Shown here piece after piece: positions 1-8,671 of a stretch of 37,846 nucleotides of DNA. The stretch's first letter is position 1. The number at the start of each line of letters is the position of its first letter. The notes beneath the pieces were generated by a model. The model did no database searches. It was not told where the DNA came from and saw nothing but the letters and a program-made list of their open reading frames with translations. The position numbers were made by a program, and so were the translations under genes. The DNA is from SIAF01 sp046152955 (GTDB lineage Bacteria > Planctomycetota > Planctomycetia > Planctomycetales > Planctomycetaceae), in the NCBI GenBank assembly GCA_046152955.1, contig JBJXGA010000481.1, positions 1 to 37,846 on the forward strand, read 5' to 3'.

Positions 1-2
1 CG

Positions 3-776
3 GGCAAGAACTTTCTCATCCCGGCAGGATGGCTCAAACGGCTGGTGGCCGGCAGTCAAAGCCCGCTCATCGCCGAATCGCTCCAGCGCCCCGGTGGCTG
101 GCGTTCCATGGAAATCGTTTATCGCCGGGACGAACCGGTCGATTGGCTCGACCGGCAGGCGCTGTGCGACAATCCGATGTCGATGGCCGCCCGCAACCGG
201 CGACAGATCGTCACCTCCCAGCTCGCCAGATTGATCAACGAGCACGGCGTCGATGCGCCGGTCACGATACTGGGGGTCGGAGCCGGTCCCGGTTGGCACG
301 TGCAACAGGCGATCGTCGACTCAGGGAAAGAGCCGTCACAGGTGTCGGCCTACCTTATCGATCGCGACGACGATGCGTTCGTCCGGGGGCGGGAACTGGC
401 GGCCAGTCTGGGGATCGCCCGCAGCGTCCATTTCCTGAAGGGGGACGCCCGCCGCATCCGCCAGGTGCTCCCCGATGTCTCCGCGCAGGTTGTCAAGCTC
501 GTCGGGCTGATCGAGTACCTCGACGACGCCGAACTGGTTCTGCTGTTACACAGCCTGCGCGAAGTCATGGTCCAGGAGGGAAGCCTCCTGACGCACGGCC
601 TGGTGGATGTCTACGGACAGCGGCGATTCCTGGCGCGGGTCTTCAATCTCCGCCACTATCGGCGCAACGCCCGACAACTCACGACGCTGCTCCGCTACGC
701 CGGATTTCGCGTCGTGCAATGCACGGTCGAGCCGACCGGCATCCACCCGATCCTGACGGCGGTCCGCGCCGTGTGA
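3..776 (+). CDS. Class I SAM-dependent methyltransferase, 5'-truncated by the window edge
   Basis: The frame is open from base 3 to a TGA at 774-776, giving 257 visible residues; the true start lies outside. A GTG at 45 could be read as a start, but coding-like sequence (GKNFLIPAGWLKRL) continues upstream of it. Visible residues 88-97 (TILGVGAGPG) form the glycine-rich SAM-binding motif I, followed about 25 residues later by the acidic stretch LIDRDDDAF, expected to hold the ribose-binding acidic residue. The segment GGWRSMEIVYR before the fold, and the sequence as a whole, resemble the methyltransferase half of bifunctional alpha/beta-hydrolase/methyltransferase proteins, so a hydrolase domain may precede it outside the window. 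That resemblance is from memory. It converges on an acyl carrier protein gene 23 nt away. Substrate unknown; an acyl or lipid substrate is a guess from context. Confidence 0.75.
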   Translation, partial: GKNFLIPAGWLKRLVAGSQSPLIAESLQRPGGWRSMEIVYRRDEPVDWLDRQALCDNPMSMAARNRRQIVTSQLARLINEHGVDAPVTILGVGAGPGWHVQQAIVDSGKEPSQVSAYLIDRDDDAFVRGRELAASLGIARSVHFLKGDARRIRQVLPDVSAQVVKLVGLIEYLDDAELVLLLHSLREVMVQEGSLLTHGLVDVYGQRRFLARVFNLRHYRRNARQLTTLLRYAGFRVVQCTVEPTGIHPILTAVRAV

Positions 777-799
777 TCCGGCGGCTTCGGGACCGCGCT

Positions 800-1066
800 T
801 CAGGCGGCGTGTTGTCGGCGCGATCCGGCGAGGTGCAAGGCGATCAGTTCCGCAATGGTTCCCGGTGTCCGAAAGACCTCCGGAGTCAAATCGCCGAAGT
901 CCAGTCGCACCTTGAACTCCGTCTCGATGAACACCAGGAGGTCCATCATCGTCAGCGAGTCGGTGACGCCGGCGGCCTGCAGGTCGCTGTCGGACTGAAG
1001 AGCGTCCTGGCCGGTCAGGGAGACGAGGAACTCGACGAGTTGCAATTGGATCGAAATGGCATTCAT
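800..1066 (-). CDS. Acyl carrier protein (88 aa)
   Basis: A small acidic four-helix carrier protein. The phosphopantetheine attachment motif is visible as GVTDSLTMMDLL with the modifiable serine at residue 37 (D36-S37-L38), followed by the helix-II segment LVFIETEFKVRL typical of ACPs. I chose the ATG at 1066 and not the in-frame ATG at 1084 because GGAGG sits 7 nt upstream of it. It follows the acyl-AMP ligase gene on the same strand with a 74-nt gap, so the ligase probably loads an acyl group onto this carrier. It is not next to fabD/fabF and so is probably not the housekeeping fatty-acid ACP. Confidence 0.88.
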   Translation of the reverse strand: MNAISIQLQLVEFLVSLTGQDALQSDSDLQAAGVTDSLTMMDLLVFIETEFKVRLDFGDLTPEVFRTPGTIAELIALHLAGSRRQHAA

Positions 1067-1140
1067 GATCGTACCTCCAAACAAAAACGGACAGCGGTGA
1101 ATTCAGTGGGTGACGCGAAGCTGTCGTGTAGCGGTTGTTT

Positions 1141-2763
1141 TCAGGCCGAAGCGCGCCGCCGTTGCACGTCGGATTCGGCCAGGCGAGTCAGTTCCGGGCG
1201 ATCGATTTTCATTGCGTGATTCAGCGGGAACTCGTCGACGATCCGGATGAAATCGGGAACCAGATGCCGGGGGAGTTCAGCGCGGCAGCGGGCGAGCATT
1301 TCCGAGAGTCCCAATCCGCCGGTCGCCACCGGCGCCAGGTAGAGGGCCAGCCGCGTCCCCAGGTCGGGCGCTTCAAACGGAACGGCCACCGCCTGTCGGG
1401 CCGCGAGTCGCCGGACAGCAAAATCCTCCAGGTCCGCCGGATGGACCCGAAACCCGGCGATCTTAACCAGCGCGTTGCGTCGTCCGCAGTGACTGATCCA
1501 GCCTTCGGCGTCGATCGACGCCAGGTCTCCGGTATACAGCCACCCCTCCCGCAGCCGATCCGTCGTACCAGCCGCGTCGCGCCAATATCCCAGCATGATC
1601 CCCGGCCCGCGAGCCCGCAGTTCTCCCACCTGCCCAGTGGGGAGGGGGATTCCCTGCTCATCCACCACCTCCAGAGTGACCCCCGGGATCGCCCGGCCGA
1701 TACTCCCGGCAGGAACCTGCGACAAATGATCGGGAGGAACATACGCCAGACGCGCGGTGGCTTCCGTTTGCCCGTACATCACAACGAACTCTCCCGGCTC
1801 GATCCGCCTCGCTACTTCCAGAGAGAGTTCATGCCGCAGCGAGCCCCCGGCGACGGCCATGTACCGCAGCGCCGGCAATGGGGTCACTCCCAGCGACGTC
1901 CGGTCGAGCAACACTCGGAACAAATCGGGAACCCCCGACAGGCTGGTGGCCTGATGCCGCGCCAGGGACGCGATAATTGTCTCCGGAAAAGCCGTTTGAC
2001 CATCGATGATCAGATGCGCTCCAGCCAGCAGGTGCGATTGCAGTACCGAATTTCCGAAGGCGTGGTAAAACGGCAAAACGCAGAGCGGGCGTTCGCCCGC
2101 GTCAATCCGCAGATATTCCTGAATCGACTGGGCATTGCTGCTCAGATTGTCGTGGCTGAGCATGACCCCTTTGGGGGTTCCCGTCGAACCAGCGGTAAAG
2201 AAGATCGCGGCCAGTTCGGCGCCTGAGCGCGTGCAGGGTGCGTCCGCCAATTGGGATTCTTCCACCGGTGGCTGAGCCAGGTTCACCACCTTGGCCGGGA
2301 TCAAGTGCAATGCAGCCTGCTGCCGCACCACAGGGCCGGTGGCGATTGCCACCACCGCGTCGGTGGAATCCAGAATGGCCTGCAATCCAGAGGCTTCGGT
2401 TCTGGGTGGTAGCGGCACGACGACCCCGCCGGCGAGGAGCACTCCGTAGAATGCCGCTGCATACTCGGCGGAATTGGCCAACAGCAGGACAACCCGCGCC
2501 CCCGGATGGAAGGCCGGTTCCGAGCGGAGTGCCGCCGCCACCGTTTGAGCGGCAGCCAGCAGCCGGGTATAGCTCCACGCTCCGTTCGGGGTGGTGATGG
2601 CCGGGAGTTGGCCGCTCCGATAGGCGACCTCATGGAACAGGCCGGCCAGACCTCCCCCCCCGGTGGCAGCAGGGAGTATTCGGTCCGCCATCTCTGCGGC
2701 GGGTGGGAGTCCCTCCCCGGCGACGAGCAGCAGCACCGCGGAAAGTCCAGGTCCATCAGCCAT
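1141..2763 (-). CDS. Acyl-AMP ligase (class I adenylate-forming enzyme), 540 aa
   Basis: Activates a carboxylic acid with ATP to an acyl-adenylate and presumably transfers it to the adjacent ACP or to CoA. All core motifs of the ANL superfamily are visible in order: P-loop FFTAGSTGTPKGVMLSH, the aromatic/Glu motif VMYGQTEATARL, the ribose-binding LYTGDLASIDAEGW, the hinge GRRNALVKIAGFRVHP, and a C-terminal lysine in NHAMKIDR that should be catalytic for adenylation. ATG at 2763 (MADGPGL) is preferred over a TTG eight codons upstream; GGAG lies 4 nt before it. Length fits a stand-alone ligase. Some residues typical of long-chain fatty-acyl-AMP ligases cannot be judged by eye, so chain length of the substrate is open. 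Genes downstream: ACP, then the convergent methyltransferase. Confidence 0.88.
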   Translation of the reverse strand: MADGPGLSAVLLLVAGEGLPPAAEMADRILPAATGGGGLAGLFHEVAYRSGQLPAITTPNGAWSYTRLLAAAQTVAAALRSEPAFHPGARVVLLLANSAEYAAAFYGVLLAGGVVVPLPPRTEASGLQAILDSTDAVVAIATGPVVRQQAALHLIPAKVVNLAQPPVEESQLADAPCTRSGAELAAIFFTAGSTGTPKGVMLSHDNLSSNAQSIQEYLRIDAGERPLCVLPFYHAFGNSVLQSHLLAGAHLIIDGQTAFPETIIASLARHQATSLSGVPDLFRVLLDRTSLGVTPLPALRYMAVAGGSLRHELSLEVARRIEPGEFVVMYGQTEATARLAYVPPDHLSQVPAGSIGRAIPGVTLEVVDEQGIPLPTGQVGELRARGPGIMLGYWRDAAGTTDRLREGWLYTGDLASIDAEGWISHCGRRNALVKIAGFRVHPADLEDFAVRRLAARQAVAVPFEAPDLGTRLALYLAPVATGGLGLSEMLARCRAELPRHLVPDFIRIVDEFPLNHAMKIDRPELTRLAESDVQRRRASA

Positions 2764-2923
2764 GATGCTCCGACTCCATAGTTCCAACCACCCGCAGCAC
2801 CCTGCTGGCGATCTCTATTATCGGATTTGGCAGGCCGGGAACGCATCTTCCGGAAGAGAGGCACGCCGTGCATGTCGAAAATCTCAAGAGCGGGCGGCAC
2901 TCCCGGCAGCAACCGGTGATTGC

Positions 2924-3826
2924 CTACAACCGGTGCATTCGGACCGCCCGCGCTCCCGATTGGGCAATCAGCCCGGCGACAAAGCCTCCTTTGAAACCGG
3001 CGTCGATGTTCACCACGGCGACGTTGGCTGAACAACTGTTGAGCATTCCCAGGAGGGGGGCCAATCCGCCAAAGCTGGCCCCATAGCCGATGCTCGTGGG
3101 AACCGCGATCACCGGACAGGCGACATGTCCGCCAACGACCGAAGGGAGCGCCCCTTCCATCCCGGCGACCACCACGATGGCGTCCGCATCCATGAAACGG
3201 TGTCGCTGTGCCGGGAGTCGCTGCGGACCGGCGACCCCCACATCGACAATCAAATCCACCGCGCACCCCATCCAGCGGGCGGTCTCCGCCGCCTCTTCTC
3301 CGACCGGCAAGTCTCCAGTCCCGGCGGTGATCACCGCCACCTTGCCGCAGGTCGTCGTCTCGGGGTCGTCTCCTGCCGGGTCCACGCGAACTGTCTGCGC
3401 GACGGCGTTGTGTCGTGCCTGTGGAAACGCCACCAGGAGCGCCTTGGCCTGTTCCGGCGTGACGCGCGTGGCCAGGCAGCGCTGGCGATGGGCGAGCAAC
3501 ACTTCAAACACTTCGACAATCGCCTGCGCGGTTTTTCCCGGTGCATAGACCACTTCGGGATAACCGCAGCGCTGGGCGCGATCGACATCGACTTGGGCTG
3601 CGGGAGTCTCGACGGTCGCCGGGGACGTCGGAGCCAGTCGGGCAACTGCCGCGTCAATGCTCACTTCGCCGCGCTGAATCTGGATCAACAGTTGTTGGAG
3701 GTTTTCGGGAGTCACGCCGGAATCCGGGATCTGAAGTGGGGGAATCAGCACTTGGGGATGGGGCTTGCATCCGACGATGCCCAGCCGGGGTGATAGAGCA
3801 TCCACCCTCGGCTCAATCGACACCAA
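2924..3826 (-). CDS. larB: LarB, nickel-pincer cofactor biosynthesis carboxylase/hydrolase
   Basis: LarB carboxylates and hydrolyses nicotinic acid adenine dinucleotide, the first step toward the nickel-pincer nucleotide of lactate racemase and related enzymes. The family signature is nearly complete: GYPEVVYAPGKT, ATRVTPEQA, VITAGTGDLPVGEEAAETA, DVGVAGPQRL, VVVAGMEGALPSVVGG, and VPTSIGYGASFGGLAPLL with MLNSCSANVAVVNID; the C-terminal half is the PurE-like domain. The start is uncertain. The longest frame begins with TTG at 3826 (300 aa), but the family usually begins near the TPEnLqqLL helix, and a GTG at 3715 would give 263 aa. Neither has a clear ribosome binding site. No larC, larE or lactate racemase gene is in the window. 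Confidence 0.9.
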   Translation of the reverse strand: MVSIEPRVDALSPRLGIVGCKPHPQVLIPPLQIPDSGVTPENLQQLLIQIQRGEVSIDAAVARLAPTSPATVETPAAQVDVDRAQRCGYPEVVYAPGKTAQAIVEVFEVLLAHRQRCLATRVTPEQAKALLVAFPQARHNAVAQTVRVDPAGDDPETTTCGKVAVITAGTGDLPVGEEAAETARWMGCAVDLIVDVGVAGPQRLPAQRHRFMDADAIVVVAGMEGALPSVVGGHVACPVIAVPTSIGYGASFGGLAPLLGMLNSCSANVAVVNIDAGFKGGFVAGLIAQSGARAVRMHRL

Positions 3827-3829
3827 AGA

Positions 3830-3845
3830 ATCAACGACCGTTGAT
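3830..3845. promoter_or_regulatory. Palindromic operator candidate
   Basis: ATCAACG-AC-CGTTGAT is a perfect 7-bp inverted repeat with a 2-nt centre. It lies in the divergent spacer between larB and the YhdT/symporter operon, where a dimeric repressor could act on both. If larB starts at its GTG (3715) the site is fully upstream; if it starts at 3826 it abuts the start codon. The regulator is not identifiable from the window. Confidence 0.35.
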
Positions 3846-3983
3846 GATACCCAAATCGAAAGGGTTTGGTTAGGATGGCTCGGCTTTCAAGGCAGGGACA
3901 GGAGCAGTCGCTTGGCCGAACCCTGTGCTTGTTGCTCGAACACGGTTTTGCCTCTCACTCGATCCACGAACAGGAATCTTCCG

Positions 3984-4289
3984 ATGGCGCAACCTGCTCC
4001 CGATCCCGTTCTTGCCGGCTCGCGGCGTGAGGCGCTGTGCGTCCTGGGAATCTGGCTGGCGGCGATGGGGTACACCATTCCGTATTGCTATCTCCACGGC
4101 TACAACCGCACACTGGAAGATCTGAAATTCGTGTGGGGTTTTCCCGACTGGATTTTCTGGGGAGTGATTGTGCCGTGGTGCGTGTGCGTCGCGGTCTCAT
4201 TCTGGTTCGGCGCGACCTTCATGCGCGACGAGGATCTGGGGGAAGAACTTCCTGAACAGGAAGATGAACTCGGCCTGGGGGGTGGTTGA
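3984..4289 (+). CDS. YhdT/DUF997-like small membrane protein (101 aa)
   Basis: Two hydrophobic helices are visible at about residues 17-37 and 57-79, separated by WGFPDWIFWG; the tail is short and acidic (EELPEQEDELG). This arrangement matches the YhdT family, whose E. coli member is encoded next to the pantothenate symporter panF, and here too the next gene is a sodium:solute symporter. The start ATG is chosen because AGGAA lies upstream and the in-frame extension toward 3765 overlaps the larB start and looks non-coding. The stop codon overlaps the symporter start (TGATG), so the two are translationally coupled; it is probably an accessory subunit of that symporter. The exact role of the family is not established. 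Confidence 0.72.
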   Translation: MAQPAPDPVLAGSRREALCVLGIWLAAMGYTIPYCYLHGYNRTLEDLKFVWGFPDWIFWGVIVPWCVCVAVSFWFGATFMRDEDLGEELPEQEDELGLGGG

Positions 4290-6145
4290 TGACATTCTTC
4301 CCCGCCGAAGCGTGGCTCTTTGCGGCACCGACAGACAAAACCGGCGTCGGTTACGGAACACTCGCCGCGCTGGTGCTGTTCATCTTCGCCTCCATGTGGA
4401 TCGGCATGCTGGCCAACAAGGCCATGCAGGCAACGACGTTCGCCAAAGGATTTTTTCTGGGGAACCGCGGACTGGGGGCCTGGGCGCTGGCGCTGACGGC
4501 GACCGTGCAAAGCGGCGGGACGTTTATGGGGTTTCCGTCGCTCGTCTATTCGCACGGCTGGTCGGTGGCGCTGTGGATTTGCGGGTACATGGTGGTGCCG
4601 ATCACGGGGTTCGGCGTGCTGGGAAAACGACTGGCGCACCTGTCTCGCAAGACCGGGGCGATCACCGTTCCCGATCTGTTCCGCGCGCGGTTCAACAGCC
4701 CCGCTCTGGGACTGGCGGCGTCGCTGTTTATCATGTTTTACATGTCGTTCATGCTGGTCGCGCAGTTCAAGGCCGGAGCGCTGGTCATGAAGCTCGCCTG
4801 GCCCACTGGAGGGACGCTGGCTTTGTCCGAAGAGGCGGCGGCTTTCGAGCTGTCCGCAGAGTCGGTCGCAAAGCTGACCACCCAGGGAGTTCCCAGGGAG
4901 GTTGCGGCCAAATTGGAACCGCTGATTGATGTGGGAATACCTAACGAGGTCGAATTCAAACAACAGCTTGCGGCACTGTTGACGGCTGACGAAAACAAGG
5001 AGCATCAGCCCAAGTTGCTGCAGGCGGCGCAGCCGACTGATCACATTTACCTCATTGGGCTGGTGATTTTCACCCTGACGGTGGTGGGCTATACGCTGCT
5101 GGGAGGCTTCCTGGCGGCGGTCTGGACCGACCTGTTTCAGAGCGTGATGATGCTGATCGGCGTGGTCGTCCTGCTGTTTCTGGCATTGAGAATGGCGGGA
5201 GGGATCGAGGCGGCGACGCTCAAGGCGGCGGCGGCGACCGGACCGGAATTCGCCTTCGGCCCCGGCTACGACCCCAAGCACGAAGGCCGCCAGTTCATGC
5301 CGCTGGGGCTGGCGTTTTCATTCTTTTGGGTCTGGGTCTTCTCCGGCCTGGGCTCCCCCGCCGGCATGGTCCGGATCATGGCGGGCAAGAGCACCGAAGT
5401 GATTCGCAAGTCGATCTTCCTTCTGAGCGGATACAACCTGTTGATCTACATTCCGCTGGTGATGATTTGCATCTGCGGCCGAGCGGTGATCCCCCAACTC
5501 GACAAAACCGATGAGATCATCCCACGGATGGCGCTCAAGGCGACGGCCGATTTGCCGGGGGGGCCGTTCATCGCGGGGCTGATCCTGGCTGCGCCGTTTG
5601 GAGCGGTGATGGCCACCGTCAGTTCCTATCTGGTGGTGATTGCCTCGGGACTGGTCCGGGACGTGTACCAGCGGTTCATCAATCCGCAGGCGGGAACGCA
5701 CGACCTGCGGCGTTTGTCCTACATCGCCATGATCGCCATTGGGGTGATCGCCATTCTGGCCAACATCCGTCCGGTGGAATACCTGCAGGCGATCGTTGTC
5801 TTCAGCGGAACGAGTGCGGCGGCCACGTTCTGCATCCCGGCGCTGATGCTGGCGTTTTGGCGAAAAGCAACAGTCCCCGGCATGCTCTCCGCGATGGTGG
5901 CGGGAGCAGGGACGATGGGAGTCTTGTATGTCCTGGGATTCAATGGCTATGGCGCCCATGAACTGATCGGCGCGGCCACAAGATTCCGGCCGTATTACCT
6001 ATTGCAGATCGATCCTTTGGTGTGGGGCTTGGCGGGGTCACTGGTGGCCGGAGTGGCCGTCAGCCTGGGGACGGCCCCTCCAGACCCGGAGCTTGTTTCA
6101 AAATTGTTTGACGCTGAACCCTCCTCGTCCGTTCCATCCGCATGA
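4289..6145 (+). CDS. Sodium:solute symporter (SSS family, PanF/PutP-like), 618 aa
   Basis: An integral membrane protein importing a solute with Na+. The SSS signature is clear: FFLGNRGLGAWALALTATVQSGG followed by FMGFPSLVYSHGW and a series of about 13 hydrophobic segments. Residues about 175-250 form a hydrophilic, charged insertion (ELSAESVAKLTTQG, PREVAAKLEPLID, KQQLAALLTADENK) between two membrane segments, longer than the loops usual at this place. The ATG at 4289 overlaps the upstream TGA; a TTG one codon earlier is possible. The 3' end overlaps the MFS gene by four bases (ATGA), so yhdT-like, symporter and MFS genes form one operon. Substrate cannot be read from the sequence; organic acid, sugar acid or vitamin are all possible. 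Confidence 0.88.
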   Translation: MTFFPAEAWLFAAPTDKTGVGYGTLAALVLFIFASMWIGMLANKAMQATTFAKGFFLGNRGLGAWALALTATVQSGGTFMGFPSLVYSHGWSVALWICGYMVVPITGFGVLGKRLAHLSRKTGAITVPDLFRARFNSPALGLAASLFIMFYMSFMLVAQFKAGALVMKLAWPTGGTLALSEEAAAFELSAESVAKLTTQGVPREVAAKLEPLIDVGIPNEVEFKQQLAALLTADENKEHQPKLLQAAQPTDHIYLIGLVIFTLTVVGYTLLGGFLAAVWTDLFQSVMMLIGVVVLLFLALRMAGGIEAATLKAAAATGPEFAFGPGYDPKHEGRQFMPLGLAFSFFWVWVFSGLGSPAGMVRIMAGKSTEVIRKSIFLLSGYNLLIYIPLVMICICGRAVIPQLDKTDEIIPRMALKATADLPGGPFIAGLILAAPFGAVMATVSSYLVVIASGLVRDVYQRFINPQAGTHDLRRLSYIAMIAIGVIAILANIRPVEYLQAIVVFSGTSAAATFCIPALMLAFWRKATVPGMLSAMVAGAGTMGVLYVLGFNGYGAHELIGAATRFRPYYLLQIDPLVWGLAGSLVAGVAVSLGTAPPDPELVSKLFDAEPSSSVPSA

Positions 6146-7737
6146 CTCTTCCGCACGAACCGACCGCTTCGTCCGCCACGGTCTCCTCCGCAGCCGTTGG
6201 CCGCTGGATGGCGCTCACCGCCGCCCTGTTGGGCTGGTTGTTTGACGGCGCCGAAATGGGGCTGTTTTCAATGGTGGGACGGTCGGCCATTCAGGATCTG
6301 ATGCAGTATGGCACGACCCCGACGAAGGAACAGGAAGGGCTGATCGGGTTTTATTTTGGAGTGGTGATCGCCGTGTTCCTGGTCGGGGCGGCGACCGGAG
6401 GAGTGTTGTTCGGATGGCTGGGGGACCGTATCGGCCGCGTCCGAGCCATGTCATTGAGCGTGGTGACGTATGCCGTGTTCACCGGGTTGTGCGGATTCGC
6501 CAACGCACCCTGGCAGATTGCCGTCTTGCGATTCATCGCCGCATTGGGGATGGGGGGGGAATGGTCGCTGGGGGTCGCCCTGGTCATGGAGGTCTGGCCC
6601 AATCGGTCGCGAGGCCTGATGGCCGGTTTGATCGGAGCCGCTGCCAACGTGGGATATCTGCTGGTGGGAGTCATCGGCCTGGGATTGGCGGCGATTCTGA
6701 CGCACATGGAAGGTTGGCTGCTGGCGATGGGCTTCTCGGCGGAATGGGCCGCCTCGCTGGTCGCGTACAAAGGGTGGCGTCTGCTGATGCTGCTGGGTAC
6801 GGCTCCGGCGCTGCTGACCTTTTTCTTCCGGCTGTTCGTCCCGGAGTCCGAGAAGTGGCAGCATGAACAGGGGCGCGGGACGACTTCGCACTGGGCTTCC
6901 CGCGATTTGCTGGGGGTGTTGGTTGGCGCGCTGGGCCCGGGGTTGATTATTGTCGTCTGGTCCATGAATTGGCCCGAGGGTTGGTCGACTTCCCTGATCA
7001 CCTTGGTTCGCCTGGTGGGTTCGGCAATCGGCCTGGTCGTGGCGACGTGCGGGTATACTTATCCCGTGGTGCGGTATCTGCAGCGCTATGCTGCCCAATC
7101 GGATGCCGCCGTCCGCTGGCAGCCGATTATCGGGCGGATGTTGCTGGCCGCGGGATTGGCGGGAGTCGCGCTGCTGGGAACCTGGGGTTCCACACAGTGG
7201 GCGCCCACCTGGGCGTCGCAATTGACCAAGGGGGAACTCCAGTCGCGGGAGTGGACGCAAATCTGGCTTGCGCTGGGGGCCTGCGTCGGAACGATCGCGG
7301 CGGCTCTCGTCGGCCATCGCTTTGGCCGCAGGGTCACCTATTGCCTGCTGTGCCTGGCGTCTCTGGCCTCGGCATTGTGGTTTTTTCTGGCGAACGGCGA
7401 ATACAACAATCCGTTCCTCGCGTCAGCATTCCTTGCCGGGGCCTGCACCGCGTCGTTTTACGGTTGGCTACCGCTGTACCTCCCGGAACTGTTTGGAACC
7501 AATGTGCGCGCGACGGGACAGGGGTTCGGATTCAATTTCGGGCGGATTTTGGCGGCAGTCGGCGCCTTGCAAACTGGGGCGCTGATGGGGCTGTTTACAA
7601 AGGACCAGGTGGTTCTAGGAGTGACGATTCCACAGGGATACCCCCTGGCGTGCAGTACGATGAGTCTGATCTACCTAGTGGGAATGGGGTTGATCTGGCT
7701 GGCTCCCGAGACCAAAGGCAAACCGCTGCCGGAGTGA
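6142..7737 (+). CDS. MFS transporter, metabolite/sugar:H+ symporter type (531 aa)
   Basis: Twelve-helix major facilitator protein of the inner membrane. The loop 2-3 signature is visible as GWLGDRIGRVRAMSLS, and the first helix carries the GWLFDGAEMGLFS pattern seen in sugar and metabolite:H+ symporters (WxxDxxD/E). Other landmarks are GMGGEWSLGVALVMEVWP after helix 4 and RATGQGFGFNFGRILAAVGAL in the C-terminal half. Two inter-helix regions are somewhat long (after residue 180 and around 230-270). It overlaps the symporter stop by ATGA and ends 20 nt from the convergent aldolase gene. Two different transporters in one operon suggests uptake of two related substrates or uptake plus export. Substrate unknown. 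Confidence 0.85.
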   Translation: MTLPHEPTASSATVSSAAVGRWMALTAALLGWLFDGAEMGLFSMVGRSAIQDLMQYGTTPTKEQEGLIGFYFGVVIAVFLVGAATGGVLFGWLGDRIGRVRAMSLSVVTYAVFTGLCGFANAPWQIAVLRFIAALGMGGEWSLGVALVMEVWPNRSRGLMAGLIGAAANVGYLLVGVIGLGLAAILTHMEGWLLAMGFSAEWAASLVAYKGWRLLMLLGTAPALLTFFFRLFVPESEKWQHEQGRGTTSHWASRDLLGVLVGALGPGLIIVVWSMNWPEGWSTSLITLVRLVGSAIGLVVATCGYTYPVVRYLQRYAAQSDAAVRWQPIIGRMLLAAGLAGVALLGTWGSTQWAPTWASQLTKGELQSREWTQIWLALGACVGTIAAALVGHRFGRRVTYCLLCLASLASALWFFLANGEYNNPFLASAFLAGACTASFYGWLPLYLPELFGTNVRATGQGFGFNFGRILAAVGALQTGALMGLFTKDQVVLGVTIPQGYPLACSTMSLIYLVGMGLIWLAPETKGKPLPE

Positions 7738-7757
7738 CCTCTTCGCCACCCCGCGGC

Positions 7758-8531
7758 TCACCCGAAAAACCGCGCGTAGTTCTTCTTCACCGCTTCGATC
7801 CCGGCGTTGATGATCCGGACTTCGGCTCCCACCGACAGCATCTTGCACCCTTTTTCGACGCACATGGTCGCGTAATCGGGATTCACCGGGACCACGCCCC
7901 AGGGCTTGCCGTGCTTGGCGCAGGCGGCGGAGATCCGGTCGATCGCCGCCAGGCATTTGGGATTCATGAAATCGCCGATGACTCCCAGGTTCTGGCTCAT
8001 GTCGGCCGGACCGAGAAAGATCAGGTCCACGCCGTCGATGGCGGCGATCGCGTCGACCTCTTCCAGCGCCTCGACCGTTTCAATCTGAATCGCGACAAAC
8101 GTCTCCCGATTGGCCTGCTCGGCGAATTTGGCGGGGGGAATCGTCGCGAATCGGGCGTCCCACCCCGCCGTATTCAACCCGCGACAGCCGCGCGGATGGA
8201 ACTTGGCCCACTGCACAGTCTGTTCCGCCTCGGCCGCCGAGCGGACCTGCGCCGCCATCACCCCTCCGGCCCCCGCTTCCAGCGCCCGCGTGACGGCGGC
8301 ATAGTCGGTTACCGCCAGCCGCACAAACGTGTCCATCCCCTGGCTGCGGCAGGCGAGCGTTCCGATCTCAAGTTTTTCGGTGGGATAGTCCATGTGTTCC
8401 AGGTCGAACCAGACCGCCTGAAATCCGCCGTGGATGCCGATCATTTGCAGCAGATTGTGATGCACAATTCGACCGCAAGCCGCCACCATCAGAACCTCGC
8501 CTCTTCCCAACCGCGTCTTGATGCTGTCCAC
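7758..8531 (-). CDS. HpcH/HpaI-type aldolase (2-keto-3-deoxy sugar acid aldolase family)
   Basis: Class II pyruvate-dependent aldolase that should cleave 2-keto-3-deoxy or 4-hydroxy-2-oxo acids to pyruvate and an aldehyde. Signature stretches: GIHGGFQAVWFDLEHMDY near the N-terminus, EAGAGGVMAAQVRSAAEA, then IQIETVEALEEVDAIAAIDGVDLIFLGPADMS, which contains the metal-binding Glu and Asp of the family, and WGVVPVNPD near the end. I start it at GTG 8531 (VDSIKTRLGRGEVL), which gives 257 aa, the usual length, with GGGGAAA upstream; the frame stays open to 8702 but that extension lies in the divergent spacer and overlaps the next gene. It converges on the transporter operon, which may import its substrate; that link is inference. 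Confidence 0.88.
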   Translation of the reverse strand: MDSIKTRLGRGEVLMVAACGRIVHHNLLQMIGIHGGFQAVWFDLEHMDYPTEKLEIGTLACRSQGMDTFVRLAVTDYAAVTRALEAGAGGVMAAQVRSAAEAEQTVQWAKFHPRGCRGLNTAGWDARFATIPPAKFAEQANRETFVAIQIETVEALEEVDAIAAIDGVDLIFLGPADMSQNLGVIGDFMNPKCLAAIDRISAACAKHGKPWGVVPVNPDYATMCVEKGCKMLSVGAEVRIINAGIEAVKKNYARFFG

Positions 8532-8671
8532 GATGCGTTTCCCCAAAGTTTTGATACGATGTGATTGTGCCCCGCGTTCCGTGTGCGTAGTGTGTCGAAC
8601 CGGGGGAGAATAGTCCAGTACGCGTCTCCAAACTCGCGCCCGCGACGCGCGGCCGGAAAAGGAACCGCAGG

